NCBI RefSeq assembly: GCF_022482365.1
Contig: NZ_JAKVPE010000001.1
Span: forward strand, 1,860,001-1,924,000
Source of the DNA: Limosilactobacillus sp.
Lineage (GTDB): Bacteria > Bacillota > Bacilli > Lactobacillales > Lactobacillaceae
Direction of reading: 5' to 3'
Length of the DNA: 64,000 nt
The notes under the pieces are model-generated. The model saw only the letters and a list, made by a program, of their open reading frames with translations. It was not told the origin of the DNA and searched no databases. Shown in pieces: positions 16,131 through 25,443 of the stretch. A program made the position numbers and the translations under genes. The number at the start of each line of letters is the position of its first letter. The stretch's first letter is position 1.

Positions 16131-17369
16131 ATGTTAATTCAAAATGTCCATATTGATAATCAAAAGGAAACGTCCGACGTGCGAATCGTCAATGGCAAGT
16201 TTAAGGAGATTGCCAAAAGCCTGACGCCGGTTGCCAACGAGCAGGTGATCGACGGGGGCGGCAACCTGCTGCTGCCACCATTCGTTGACTCCCATGTCCA
16301 CCTTGACGCTACCCTGACGGCCGGTCAGCCGGAATGGAACGAGAGCGGCACCCTGTTCGATGGGATCCGGATCTGGAGCGAGCGCAAGCAGGACCTGACC
16401 AAGGAAGACGTCAAGAAGCGGGCCCGCAAGACGATTGAAAATATGGTCGGCCACGGACTCCAGCACATCCGGAGCCACGTCGACGTTACCGATCCGCACC
16501 TAATTGCCGCCCAGGCCCTACTGGAATTGCGGGAAGAACTGAAGGACCAGGTTGACCTGCAGCTGGTGGCCTTCCCACAAGAGGGAATCCTTTCCTATCC
16601 CCACGGTCGGGAACTGATGGAACAGGCCGTGAAGGAAGGCCTCGACGTGGTCGGGGGGATTCCGCACTTTGAATTCACGACCGAGTACGGCTGGCAATCC
16701 GTCCACTTCCTGATGGCCCTGGCGGACAAGTATGACCGCCTGGTTGACGTCCACTGTGATGAGATCGACGACCCGGCCTCCCGCAACCTGGAAGTTCTGG
16801 CCACCGAGGCCCTGGAGCGGGGGATGAAGGACCGGGTGACCGCCAGCCACACCACGGCGATGGGCTCCTACAACAATGCCTACACCTACAAGCTCTTCCG
16901 CCTGTTGAAGATGAGCAACATCAACTTCGTCTCCAACCCACTGGTGAACGTTCACCTGGGTGGCCGCTTCGACACCTATCCAAAGCGGCGTGGGGTTACC
17001 CGGATTAAGGAACTGACCGCTGCCGGGATCAACGTGTCCTTCGGTGAGGACGACATCCAGGATCCGTGGAATCCATTGGGCGACGGCAACATGCTTGACG
17101 CGGTCACGATGGGTGTCTACATTGCCCACCAAATGGGCTACCACCAGTTGCAGGACGCCTTTAAGTACGTCACCTACAACGGGGCCAAGACAATGCACAT
17201 CAGCGACCAGTACGGAATCGAAGCTGGCAAGCCGGCCAACTGCATTATCTTAAACGCCCACGACTTCTACAACGCCCTCAACAAGCACGTCGAGGTTCTC
17301 TACAACATTCGCCACGGGAAGATCCTGGCCAAGACCAAGCCCGCCGAAACCAAAATTAACTTGAAATAA
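16131..17369 (+). CDS. codA: Cytosine deaminase
   Basis: An amidohydrolase that converts cytosine to uracil and ammonia for pyrimidine salvage. The 412 residues have the metal-binding HVHLD near the N-terminus, followed by the substrate region TAGQPEWNESGTLFDGI, which is almost the E. coli CodA sequence. HCDEIDD, SHTTAMG and the late GEDDIQDPW supply the remaining metal and catalytic positions. The His before the last Asp pair of E. coli (GHDD) is Glu here (GEDD). It is coupled to codB by three bases. Confidence 0.94.
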   Translation: MLIQNVHIDNQKETSDVRIVNGKFKEIAKSLTPVANEQVIDGGGNLLLPPFVDSHVHLDATLTAGQPEWNESGTLFDGIRIWSERKQDLTKEDVKKRARKTIENMVGHGLQHIRSHVDVTDPHLIAAQALLELREELKDQVDLQLVAFPQEGILSYPHGRELMEQAVKEGLDVVGGIPHFEFTTEYGWQSVHFLMALADKYDRLVDVHCDEIDDPASRNLEVLATEALERGMKDRVTASHTTAMGSYNNAYTYKLFRLLKMSNINFVSNPLVNVHLGGRFDTYPKRRGVTRIKELTAAGINVSFGEDDIQDPWNPLGDGNMLDAVTMGVYIAHQMGYHQLQDAFKYVTYNGAKTMHISDQYGIEAGKPANCIILNAHDFYNALNKHVEVLYNIRHGKILAKTKPAETKINLK

Positions 17370-17376
17370 ACAAACT

Positions 17377-17422
17377 TGCCCGCTAGTAAAGCCTTTGTGC
17401 TCAGAACTAGCGGGCACTTTTT
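17377..17422 (+). terminator. Intrinsic terminator of codBA
   Basis: TGCCCGCTAGT pairs perfectly with ACTAGCGGGCA around an 18-base loop, followed by CTTTTTT. Confidence 0.93.
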
Positions 17423-17645
17423 TAGTCTAATTCTAAAGAAAACCTAGCATTGGTAAAGAATCTTTAGGAGTGATTAAGTAATGATATAGAAATCATGATT
17501 TGTATCACAATGAGACGTTTCTTTGATATTATAGGAATCAGCAAAAAGAGTTTTATTTAAAAGCAAGGGGACCCCTGATGACTGGCTGATAAATAAAAGT
17601 AACAATTGCTACTTTTCTCGTTTATTTTAACCACAGGAGGTAAAT

Positions 17646-20003
17646 ATGGTATCAAAGAACAACCTGCAGCTGTTAGAAAGAAAGCAGCAGCCACGCAAGC
17701 AGCGCTTTGGTTTGCGTAAGATGAGCATTGGCCTGGTTTCAGTTCTGCTCGGTCTCTTGTTCATCACGAACGGTAATTCGGCCTCGGCAGATGAAGTGGC
17801 GACCAGCGAACCGACCACGACAGTTCAGGCGAGCAGTGCCACGCTGAATTCGACCGCGGCCGAAGAAACGTCGGCAGTGGCGACCAGTACCACGGTGAGC
17901 AGTGCTGTGATTGCCGAGAGCGTGAATAGCACCGCGAGTACGACGGCTGCTTCCACAGCTTCGGTAGCGCCAGCATCAACGGCGAGCAACAGTCCGCTAG
18001 TTAGCGAGGGGAGTACCGTGAGTATTCCCGTTAGCTCAAGCAGTACGGCAGCTTCGGATGTAAGCCAGCCAGTTTCATCCGCGAGTAGCAGTGCGGTAAG
18101 TGCCCCGGATCAGCCATCGAGTGAAGGGGCGAGGCAAGACACGTCGACTGGCACGGTGGACACGATTCACACGGACCAGATTCTAAAAGACAAGTATGGA
18201 ATTGACGTGAATCACTTGGACGCCAAAAGCGTGTTGCTACTGGCATCACTTTTCCACATTTTCGCCAACGAGGCCAACCTCGGGGCTGACGTGAACGGCA
18301 ACATTGCGGTAGGAAACCTGAACAGCAATGTCGACTTCGGGACCCGTGGCGAATCCATTCACCTGACGAACGGGGACATCTACTACATTCAAAACCTGAA
18401 TGCGGCCCTGCAAAACGGTTCGTTCCGCAATCAGGAGTTTAACCACGTGATCTTCGGGAAGGACGTGAACGTAGAGATCCGGGATGGCCAGGTATACGTA
18501 AACGGTGAGCACATGCCGAACCTGAAGCCGGAGGAAGTCTTTAAGGACGGTGCGGGAACAAGCTACATTGACTTCCCGGCAGTCTTTCAACGCCTGATTG
18601 CCGCTTCGAACTTTTACGCGGGCCAAGAGGAGTCTGCTGGCGTCATTAAGGACTTCAACGACATGAATGATCGGTACGTGGACGTGTCCAATGCTGTAGC
18701 GAAGGATAACGTAATCTACGTCAACATCCCTTATGAATACTTAAACGGCCCACAGCCAATCAAGATTTACGGCCTTTCCAGCCAGGTAAATGGGCCGACG
18801 GTAGTGATCAACGTAATTGGGATGCCCGCTGACGGTCAACTGGATATTAATACCCAGATCAAATTGCACTACGATGATGACCGGAACAATCACGTTAGTC
18901 CCGGTGAGAGTCACGCCCACCCGAACCACGTTCTGTGGAACTTTGGAACGACGGCAGCCGAGATCACCATTGGTAGCGGCCATTTCATGGGCAGCATTCT
19001 GGCGCCGAATGCCACGGTGACGGCGAACGTAAACGTTGATGGCAATATTGTTGCCAACGTTGTGAACATTAAGGGCGGGGAAAGCCACAAGTGGGACATC
19101 CACCCGGTCCTGCCGCCTTCCTTTATCGAAATTCCTGAAGAACCGCAACCGACAGATCCGCAACCGACGGACCCGCAGCCGACAGATCCACAGCCGACGG
19201 ACCCACAGCCGACAGATCCACAGCCGACGGACCCACAGCCGACGGACCCGCAGCCGACAGATCCACAGCCGACGGATCCGCAGCCAACAGACCCGCAACC
19301 GACGGACCCGCAGCCGACGGACCCGCAGCCGACGGATCCACAGCCGACGGACCCACAACCAACGGATCCGCAGCCAACGGACCCGCAACCGACGGATCCA
19401 CAGCCGACGGACCCGCAGCCGACGGATCCACAGCCAACAGACCCGCAGCCGACGGATCCGCAACCAACGGATCCACAGCCGACGGATCCACAGCCGACGG
19501 ACCCACAGCCGACGGATCCACAGCCGACGGACCCACAACCGACGGATCCACAGCCAACAGATCCGCAGCCAACGGACCCGCAGCCAACGGATCCGCAACC
19601 AACGGATCCACAGCCGACGGATCCACAGCCGACGGACCCACAACCGACGGATCCGCAGCCAACGGATCCAACACCACTTCCGCCAACGGGAGAGATGGAG
19701 GATGCAGGAGCTGAGCCGGAGCAGACCGGAAGCGAGCTGGAGCAGCCAACTGATCCACAAGGAGATGCTTCAGCTACGGAACAACCGCTCCAGGCAGACA
19801 CGGTGGGCGTGATGAAGGCGACCGTTGGCTCGGATCGCTCGACTGAGCATGCGGCAACAACGAACAACGCCAGCCAGAACCAAACCCTTCCGCAGACTGG
19901 GAATAGCCACGAACAGGCAGTCTTAGCCGGAATCGTTCTGGCAATCACTGCCCAGTTACTGGCCCTCGGCGCCCTGTCCTGGAAGAAGTACAATGAAGAA
20001 TAA
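17646..20003 (+). CDS. LPXTG-anchored surface protein with choice-of-anchor-A-like domain and PQPTD repeats
   Basis: A 785-residue cell wall protein. Residues about 1-48 are a long signal peptide of the YSIRK type (FGLRKMSIGLVSVLLG). A Ser/Thr/Ala-rich low-complexity stalk follows (about 50-170). Residues about 175-495 resemble the choice-of-anchor-A adhesin domain, with GNIAVGNLNSNVDF and a late beta section containing GSILAPNATVTANVNVDGNIVAN. Residues 500-674 are 35 exact PQPTD repeats that would span the wall. The sorting signal is LPQTG at 748-752, then a hydrophobic segment and a KKYNEE tail. An extra LPPTG lies at 678-682. AGGAGG precedes ATG. It is probably anchored by the sortase at 4.8 kb; the ligand is unknown. 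Confidence 0.88.
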   Translation: MVSKNNLQLLERKQQPRKQRFGLRKMSIGLVSVLLGLLFITNGNSASADEVATSEPTTTVQASSATLNSTAAEETSAVATSTTVSSAVIAESVNSTASTTAASTASVAPASTASNSPLVSEGSTVSIPVSSSSTAASDVSQPVSSASSSAVSAPDQPSSEGARQDTSTGTVDTIHTDQILKDKYGIDVNHLDAKSVLLLASLFHIFANEANLGADVNGNIAVGNLNSNVDFGTRGESIHLTNGDIYYIQNLNAALQNGSFRNQEFNHVIFGKDVNVEIRDGQVYVNGEHMPNLKPEEVFKDGAGTSYIDFPAVFQRLIAASNFYAGQEESAGVIKDFNDMNDRYVDVSNAVAKDNVIYVNIPYEYLNGPQPIKIYGLSSQVNGPTVVINVIGMPADGQLDINTQIKLHYDDDRNNHVSPGESHAHPNHVLWNFGTTAAEITIGSGHFMGSILAPNATVTANVNVDGNIVANVVNIKGGESHKWDIHPVLPPSFIEIPEEPQPTDPQPTDPQPTDPQPTDPQPTDPQPTDPQPTDPQPTDPQPTDPQPTDPQPTDPQPTDPQPTDPQPTDPQPTDPQPTDPQPTDPQPTDPQPTDPQPTDPQPTDPQPTDPQPTDPQPTDPQPTDPQPTDPQPTDPQPTDPQPTDPQPTDPQPTDPQPTDPQPTDPQPTDPQPTDPTPLPPTGEMEDAGAEPEQTGSELEQPTDPQGDASATEQPLQADTVGVMKATVGSDRSTEHAATTNNASQNQTLPQTGNSHEQAVLAGIVLAITAQLLALGALSWKKYNEE
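19143..19667 (+). repeat. 35 tandem copies of a 15-bp repeat (PQPTD)
   Basis: The 525 bases encode 35 consecutive PQPTD units with only synonymous changes (CCG/CCA, CAG/CAA, ACG/ACA, GAT/GAC). The protein repeat is exact while the DNA varies, so selection on the peptide is evident. Slippage or recombination should make the copy number variable between strains. Confidence 0.97.
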
Positions 20004-20006
20004 TTA

Positions 20007-20060
20007 AAAAAGCCGGTTAATCCGCAGCGATGAGAGCTAAACGGGTTAACCGACTTTTAA
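20007..20060. terminator. Bidirectional terminator between the surface protein gene and cbpB
   Basis: AAAAAGCCGGTTAATCCG pairs with CGGGTTAACCGACTTTT, with one C-A mismatch and one wobble. A and T runs on the two sides allow use by both converging genes. Confidence 0.88.
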
Positions 20061-20064
20061 TTGT

Positions 20065-20703
20065 TTAATAGCGTTGGTGCAGGTCTTCGATTTCGGGGAC
20101 TTCAAAGCCCTTTTTGGTGAGTCGTCGGACAATCTTTTCCATCTTCTCTCGGGTGACGTCCGCCGGGAGAGTGAAGAGAATTTGCTTGACGGATGAGTGC
20201 TGGGGGTCGAACGAGAGCACGTTGACGATCTGGCAGTAGCGGGTGATCTCCTTGGTGGCGTTCATCAACGCTCCCCGCTCGTCAGGAGCCACGACGGTCA
20301 GAACATAACTGCCGTTGTTGACGTTCCAGCCCTCGGCGAGGACGCGCAACAGGCTGTTGTGGGTCAGAATCCCGTAAAACTGGTTGTTTTCGTCGAGAAC
20401 CGCGATGTAAGGAAGGTCGCGGATGGCGAAGAAGACGGAGAAAAAGGCCGAATTGATGAAGACGAACTTGGTGGCATTCTTCAGCAGGGCGGTAACGGGG
20501 AGATTCATGTCACCATTGCGGGACTTGTGGCGGTAAAGGTGCATCTTGTAGATGTTACCCCGGAAAATCTTTCCGGACTGGTCCAGGACCGGGACGCAAC
20601 GATAACCGGTATTTTCGAGCACCGTCAGCGCTTCTTCGAGGGTGGCCGTTTCGGGAAGAGTGGTCAGGCTTTCCTTCTTTTTAATGAGTGAACTAAAAAT
20701 CAT
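20065..20703 (-). CDS. cbpB: CBS-ACT domain protein, probable c-di-AMP-binding CbpB
   Basis: A 212-residue cytoplasmic protein with two CBS motifs (about 10-135) and a C-terminal ACT-like domain (about 140-210). This layout matches CbpB/DarB-type proteins, which bind cyclic di-AMP and in other Firmicutes act on the Rel (p)ppGpp synthetase. The start is ATG at 20,703 with AAGGAAG upstream; an upstream in-frame ATG gives an unlikely tail. Neighbouring genes give no further hint. Confidence 0.8.
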   Translation of the reverse strand: MIFSSLIKKKESLTTLPETATLEEALTVLENTGYRCVPVLDQSGKIFRGNIYKMHLYRHKSRNGDMNLPVTALLKNATKFVFINSAFFSVFFAIRDLPYIAVLDENNQFYGILTHNSLLRVLAEGWNVNNGSYVLTVVAPDERGALMNATKEITRYCQIVNVLSFDPQHSSVKQILFTLPADVTREKMEKIVRRLTKKGFEVPEIEDLHQRY

Positions 20704-20818
20704 GGTGAACTTCCTTTGTATCGAATCTAAGTGCACTAATCATCATAACACAAATTTCAACTTGTTATTAAAAAAAGATGAGAACAAATTAAGAATTGCT
20801 CGGCCGCGGGGGCGATCG

Positions 20819-20848
20819 TTTTCGTTTCAAATCCGGCTAGGGTATAAT
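20819..20848 (+). promoter_or_regulatory. Promoter of the pth-mfd operon
   Basis: TTTTCG (20,819-20,824), an 18-base spacer and a consensus TATAAT (20,843-20,848). Transcription should start near 20,855, just before a terminator-like hairpin. Confidence 0.6.
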
Positions 20849-20865
20849 GAAAGCCAGAATATTGT

Positions 20866-20899
20866 GCTGGACGGGGTGAGTTTCCCGTGCGGCCTTTTT
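20866..20899 (+). terminator. Terminator-like hairpin in the pth leader
   Basis: GCTGGACGGG pairs with CCCGTGCGGC (one mismatch) around an 8-base loop and is followed by CTTTTT. It sits between the TATAAT promoter and the pth ribosome binding site, so it would be an early attenuator. Confidence 0.6.
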
Positions 20900-20929
20900 G
20901 CATTTAAGAATGTGGAGGAATTGATAACG

Positions 20930-21490
20930 ATGAAGATGATTGTTGGTCTGGGAAATATCGGGACGCGGTACGATGAAACGCGACACAACACGGGCTTTAT
21001 GGTGGTTGATCAGCTGGCCCGGGACTATCACTTGGGGGCCTTTACCCACCTCAAGCAGGAGGCGGTGGCCGTTTCCGGCGTGATCAACGGGACCAAGGTC
21101 ATGCTGGTCAAGCCGACGACCTTCATGAACGATTCCGGGCGCGCAGTGGGGCCCTTGGTTGACTATTACGATCTCGATTTAGATGACCTGGTAATCGTCA
21201 ACGATGATCTTGACATGCCGGTTGGCCAGATTCGGCTCAAGACTCATGGGGCCTCGGGCGGCCATAATGGCCTGAAGAGCATCATCAACGCCCTCGGGAC
21301 CAAGCAGTTCAATCGGGTCAAGCTCGGCATCGACCATCCCAAGCACGGCACGGTGGTCAGCCACGTCCTCGGCAAGTTCAGCGCCGAAGAACGGCCCGAG
21401 TTTGACGCGGCCGTTGAACAGGCCGAGCACGCCCTCGAGGATTGGATCAATGGCGAGGACTTTGCCCAGCTAATGAATAATTACAATTAA
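20930..21490 (+). CDS. pth: Peptidyl-tRNA hydrolase
   Basis: Pth releases tRNA from peptidyl-tRNA that drops off ribosomes, an essential recycling step. The 186-residue protein starts MKMIVGLGN and has the catalytic His in YDETRHNTGF, then KPTTFMNDSG and the GASGGHNGLKSI signature. The usual GNPG is GNIG here. ATG at 20,930 is supported by GGAGGA ten bases upstream. It begins the conserved lactobacillar run pth-mfd-rqcP-divIC-yabR-tilS-hpt-ftsH. Confidence 0.96.
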   Translation: MKMIVGLGNIGTRYDETRHNTGFMVVDQLARDYHLGAFTHLKQEAVAVSGVINGTKVMLVKPTTFMNDSGRAVGPLVDYYDLDLDDLVIVNDDLDMPVGQIRLKTHGASGGHNGLKSIINALGTKQFNRVKLGIDHPKHGTVVSHVLGKFSAEERPEFDAAVEQAEHALEDWINGEDFAQLMNNYN

Positions 21491-21528
21491 CGATCTTAAA
21501 AATAACGGAAAGGGGTGAACGATTTAAA

Positions 21529-24500
21529 GTGCAATTAACTGACTTTATGGAAAAGGTTCCGGCCTTTTCCAAAATTACGAAGACGCTGGCGCCAAAGAAA
21601 CATCAACTGGTGACCGGGATTGCCGGTTCGGCCCGAACATTGCTCTTGGCAGCGCTGCTGAAAAAAACACAGCACCCGATCCTGGCGGTGACCGATAGTC
21701 TCACCCACATGCAGGAACTGGCGGATGACCTTGGAAACCTTCTGGCCGATGAGCAGGTCTACCAGTTTCCGGTCGAAGAAGTCCTGGCGGCTGAAGTAGC
21801 GACGAGTTCGCCCAACTACCGTCTTCAGCGGGTCCAGGCACTCAACGCCCTGGAACAGCAGACTAACGCGATCGTGGTCACCTCGGCGGCGGGGCTGCGT
21901 CGGAATATCGTTTCCCCGCAGTTCTTCCGGGAAGCGACCCTAAAGATCGAAGTCGGTGGCGAATTGGATCCCGAGACCGCTCGCAATCAGCTCAGCGCAA
22001 TGGGTTACCAGCTGCAAAAGATGGTGCTGCGACCGGGAGACTTTGCCATCCGGGGCTCGATCATTGACATCTACGCCCTCAACACGACGGATCCGGTCCG
22101 GGTTGACCTCTTCGACACCGAGGTCGATTCGCTGCGCTATTTTGACGCCAGCACTCAGAAGAGCATTGATAACGTCAAACAGGTTGAGATCCTGCCGGCG
22201 ACCGACTTCATCCTGCCACCGGCGGAGTTCACCCGGGTCGAGCAGGCGGTTGAAGCCCAGTACCATGACCTGCAGCAGCTAGCAGACGGCGATCAGGATA
22301 TTAAGGAACAGGTCAACAACCGCTTTGTTCCGCTGATCACGGCATTGAAAGCCCACCACCTGCCAAACGAGTTGTTGGAGTTTAGCAACGTCGTCTACCC
22401 GACTAACCACTCGCTGCTCGACTACCTGACGAAGGAGGGAGTCGTCTACCTGGATGATTTTGGCCGAATCAAGCAGGCGGCCATGCAGATGCAGGCCGAG
22501 GACCATGGCTGGCTGGCGGACAAGGTGAAGTATCACCAACTGACGACGGTGCCGGAGTTGAGCAATGATCTGGAGCAGCTGGTGCACGCGGATAGTCACG
22601 CCCAGTTGTTCAGCGCCCTCTTCAAGAAGGGGATGGGCAACCAACGCTTTAATCTGCTGACTGAATTGACGGCCCGGCCGATGCAGCGTTTCTTTGGCCA
22701 AATGCCACTGTTAAAGTCCGAACTGCAGCGTTGGGTTGAGCAGGGGCAGTCGGTGATTTTGATGGCCAACTCCAAGGCCCGGCGCGACCAAATCGCCCGG
22801 ACCTTGCGGGAATTTGACGTTTCCGCCATCGAAACCCAGCCGGACGACCTGAAGCAAAACGTGGTCCAGCTGGTGGCCGCCAACCTCAACGACGGCTTTG
22901 AGCTGCCGGCCGGGGGCTTGGTCGTGGTCACTGAGGGTGAAATGTTTAAGCAGGTCACCAAGAAGCGCCATCGTCCCCAGAAACTGGCGAATGCCGAGCG
23001 GCTCAAGAGCTACACTGACTTGAAGCCCGGTGACTACGTGGTACACGTCAACCACGGGATCGGAATCTTTAGCGGGATCCGAACCATGGAGGTCGACGGG
23101 GTTCACCAGGATTACATGGTGATCAACTACCGGAATAATGCCCAGATCTTCGTTCCGGTTACCCAACTGAACCTGGTGCAAAAATACGTCTCATCGGAGT
23201 CCAAGACGCCGCGCTTGAACCGGCTCGGTGGCAACGAGTGGGCGAAAACGAAGCGCCGGGTGGCTTCCAAAGTGGAGGACATCGCCGATGAACTGGTCGA
23301 TCTTTACTCCAAGCGTGAAACGGCCAAGGGCTATGCCTTTCCGCATGACGACTACCTGCAAAAGCAGTTTGATGCCAACTTTCCGTACACTGAAACCCGG
23401 GACCAGCTGCGCAGCATCAAGGAAATCAAGACGGACATGGAAAAGCCCAAGCCGATGGACCGGCTCTTGGTCGGGGATGTCGGTTACGGGAAGACCGAAG
23501 TGGCGATGCGGGCGATCTTTAAGGCGGTCGCGGGCGGCAAGCAGGTGGCCTTCTTGGTGCCGACGACGGTCCTGGCCCAGCAGCACTACGACACTTTGAC
23601 CAAGCGTTTCGCGGGCTTCCCGGTTGAAATTGCGCTGATGTCCCGTTTTCGGACAAACAAGCAGCTCAAGGAAACCGACGCTGGTCTGGCCGATGGAACG
23701 ATTGACATCGTCGTCGGCACCCACCGGATCCTGTCCAAAGATGTTCGTTTTAAAGACTTGGGACTGGTAATTGTCGACGAGGAGCAGCGGTTTGGGGTTA
23801 AGCATAAGGAGCGGCTCAAGGAGTTGAAAAACAACGTTGACGTTTTGACCCTGACCGCCACGCCGATTCCGCGGACCCTGCACATGTCGATGCTCGGCGT
23901 GCGGGACCTTTCCGTCCTGGAGACCCCACCGGCCGGTCGCTTCCCAATCCAAACTTACGTGATGGAACAAAACGACGGCGCCATCCGCGACGGGATCATG
24001 CGGGAAATGCAGCGGGGCGGCCAGGTTTATTACCTGCACAACCGGGTTAGTGACATCGAAGAGACGGTTGCCAAACTCAAGGAACTGGTCCCCGAGGCCG
24101 CAATTGGCTACATCAATGGTCAGATGAGCGAAAACGAACTGGAGACGGTGCTCTACGAATTTATCCAGGGCAACTACGACGTCCTGGTGACAACGTCGAT
24201 CATTGAGACCGGGGTCGATATCCCCAACGTCAACACCCTCTTCGTGGAGAACGCGGACCGAATGGGGCTGGCTCAGCTCTACCAGATCCGGGGGCGGATT
24301 GGTCGCTCCAACCGGGTGGCCTACGCCTACTTCATGTACCAACCCAACAAGGTGCTGACCGAGCTGGGGGAGAAACGACTGGCCGCCATTCGGGACTTCA
24401 CTGAGCTGGGGTCCGGCTTTAAGATTGCCATGCGGGACCTGGCAATCCGTGGTGCGGGAAACCTCTTGGGAAAGCAGCAGCACGGCTTCATCGATTCGGT

Positions 24501-25056
24501 GGGGTACGATCTTTACTCGGCCATGCTTTCTGATGCCGTGGCCAAGAAGCAGGGTAAGAAGCCGCAGGAGACGTCTGACGCCGAGGTTGAATTGGGTGTC
24601 GAGGCCTACCTGCCGGATGATTACATTGACGACCAGCAGCAGAAGATTGAACTATACAAGTCAATTCGTCAGGCCCAGGATGATAGTGAGCTCCTGGATC
24701 TGCAGGGCGATTTGATTGACCGCTTTGGCGACTACCCGGCTGCGGTCGGCAACCTGTTGTTGATCAGCAAGCTCAAGCATCACGCGGACCTGGCACTGAT
24801 CAAGCAGATCAAGCGCCGCCAGGATAACATTACGGTAACCTTTAGCCTGAAGGGCAGTCACCTGGTGAAGGCCCCGGAGATTATTAAGCAGCTAGCAAAG
24901 ACCAAGTTTAAGGCAACCCTGGGTGAGAGTGATCAATTGCTGACCGTACGGCTGGTAATCCAACCCCAGATGACGACGGCCGACTGGCTCAACCAACTGA
25001 CCAAGTTTGTGGTGGGGCTAGGCGAGGTCGTCCAGGGTACCGACCAGGCTGCATAA
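21529..25056 (+). CDS. mfd: Transcription-repair coupling factor
   Basis: Mfd removes RNA polymerase stalled at DNA damage and recruits UvrA. The 1,175-residue protein has an N-terminal UvrB-like region (about 1-330), the CarD-type RNA polymerase interaction domain (about 500-560; LKPGDYVVHVNHGIG), a RecG-like translocase with Walker A GDVGYGKTEVA near 648 and DEEQRFG near 750, and a C-terminal TRCF domain. The start is read as GTG at 21,529 with AAGGGGTGA upstream; ATG at 21,547 is an alternative. It follows pth by 38 bases. Confidence 0.97.
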   Translation: MQLTDFMEKVPAFSKITKTLAPKKHQLVTGIAGSARTLLLAALLKKTQHPILAVTDSLTHMQELADDLGNLLADEQVYQFPVEEVLAAEVATSSPNYRLQRVQALNALEQQTNAIVVTSAAGLRRNIVSPQFFREATLKIEVGGELDPETARNQLSAMGYQLQKMVLRPGDFAIRGSIIDIYALNTTDPVRVDLFDTEVDSLRYFDASTQKSIDNVKQVEILPATDFILPPAEFTRVEQAVEAQYHDLQQLADGDQDIKEQVNNRFVPLITALKAHHLPNELLEFSNVVYPTNHSLLDYLTKEGVVYLDDFGRIKQAAMQMQAEDHGWLADKVKYHQLTTVPELSNDLEQLVHADSHAQLFSALFKKGMGNQRFNLLTELTARPMQRFFGQMPLLKSELQRWVEQGQSVILMANSKARRDQIARTLREFDVSAIETQPDDLKQNVVQLVAANLNDGFELPAGGLVVVTEGEMFKQVTKKRHRPQKLANAERLKSYTDLKPGDYVVHVNHGIGIFSGIRTMEVDGVHQDYMVINYRNNAQIFVPVTQLNLVQKYVSSESKTPRLNRLGGNEWAKTKRRVASKVEDIADELVDLYSKRETAKGYAFPHDDYLQKQFDANFPYTETRDQLRSIKEIKTDMEKPKPMDRLLVGDVGYGKTEVAMRAIFKAVAGGKQVAFLVPTTVLAQQHYDTLTKRFAGFPVEIALMSRFRTNKQLKETDAGLADGTIDIVVGTHRILSKDVRFKDLGLVIVDEEQRFGVKHKERLKELKNNVDVLTLTATPIPRTLHMSMLGVRDLSVLETPPAGRFPIQTYVMEQNDGAIRDGIMREMQRGGQVYYLHNRVSDIEETVAKLKELVPEAAIGYINGQMSENELETVLYEFIQGNYDVLVTTSIIETGVDIPNVNTLFVENADRMGLAQLYQIRGRIGRSNRVAYAYFMYQPNKVLTELGEKRLAAIRDFTELGSGFKIAMRDLAIRGAGNLLGKQQHGFIDSVGYDLYSAMLSDAVAKKQGKKPQETSDAEVELGVEAYLPDDYIDDQQQKIELYKSIRQAQDDSELLDLQGDLIDRFGDYPAAVGNLLLISKLKHHADLALIKQIKRRQDNITVTFSLKGSHLVKAPEIIKQLAKTKFKATLGESDQLLTVRLVIQPQMTTADWLNQLTKFVVGLGEVVQGTDQAA

Positions 25057-25074
25057 AAAATGGAGGAAGCAAAA

Positions 25075-25341
25075 ATGCGATTAGATAAATTCTTAAAAGT
25101 TTCACGAATTATTAAGCGCCGTTCCGTTGCCAAGGAGATCGCCGACCAAGGACGGATCCTGGTCAACGATCATCCGGCCAAGTCATCGTCCAAGGTGGCG
25201 GTGGGTGACACGCTGACGATTAAGTTTGGCAACAAGACCGAGATCGTCAAGATCAATCGGATCGTTGAAACCACTAAGAAGAGCGAAGCCGAGGATATGT
25301 ATGAAATCCTCGACGAAAAATACGCTGAAAACTTTGATTGA
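25075..25341 (+). CDS. rqcP: S4-domain RNA-binding protein RqcP
   Basis: An 88-residue S4-domain protein (MRLDKFLKVSRIIKRRSVAKEIADQG) of the YabO/Hsp15 family. In Bacillus RqcP works with RqcH in adding alanine tails to nascent chains on obstructed 50S subunits. ATG at 25,075 is chosen because GGAGGA lies seven bases upstream; the earlier in-frame ATG would place that site inside the gene. It is 18 bases after mfd, in the usual order. Confidence 0.93.
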   Translation: MRLDKFLKVSRIIKRRSVAKEIADQGRILVNDHPAKSSSKVAVGDTLTIKFGNKTEIVKINRIVETTKKSEAEDMYEILDEKYAENFD

Positions 25342-25374
25342 TTATAAATAAGTTGATATTTTCCGGAGCGGTGG

Positions 25375-25404
25375 TGGACAATTCACGTGATTCATTGCTA
25401 TACT
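25375..25404 (+). promoter_or_regulatory. Promoter of divIC
   Basis: TGGACA (25,375-25,380), an 18-base spacer and TATACT (25,399-25,404), with a TGC extended -10. Confidence 0.7.
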
Positions 25405-25443
25405 AAGACAGTAATGAATTTATGGTGAAAGTGAGGGAATCAA

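Noticed and set aside
16131-17369. Glu for His (GEDD for GHDD) in CodA as a sign of lost activity
   Set aside because: The Asp pair and all metal ligands are kept, and the gene is in a tight operon with the permease. The change alone is not enough to call the enzyme inactive.
17423-17645. Promoter of the surface protein gene
   Set aside because: TATTAT at 17,527 and TTGTAT at 17,500 are 21 bases apart, and no better pair was found, so no promoter is listed.
19143-19667. Possible CRISPR-like array because of regular 15-bp repetition
   Set aside because: There are no spacers; the units are contiguous, in frame and encode PQPTD.
18741-19993. Long minus-strand frames opposite the surface protein, rich in Gly-Cys-Gly-Ser-Val or Trp-Leu-Arg repeats
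   Set aside because: They are antisense shadows of the 15-bp repeat, which is open in several frames. They have no ribosome binding site, and the sense frame has a signal peptide and sorting signal.
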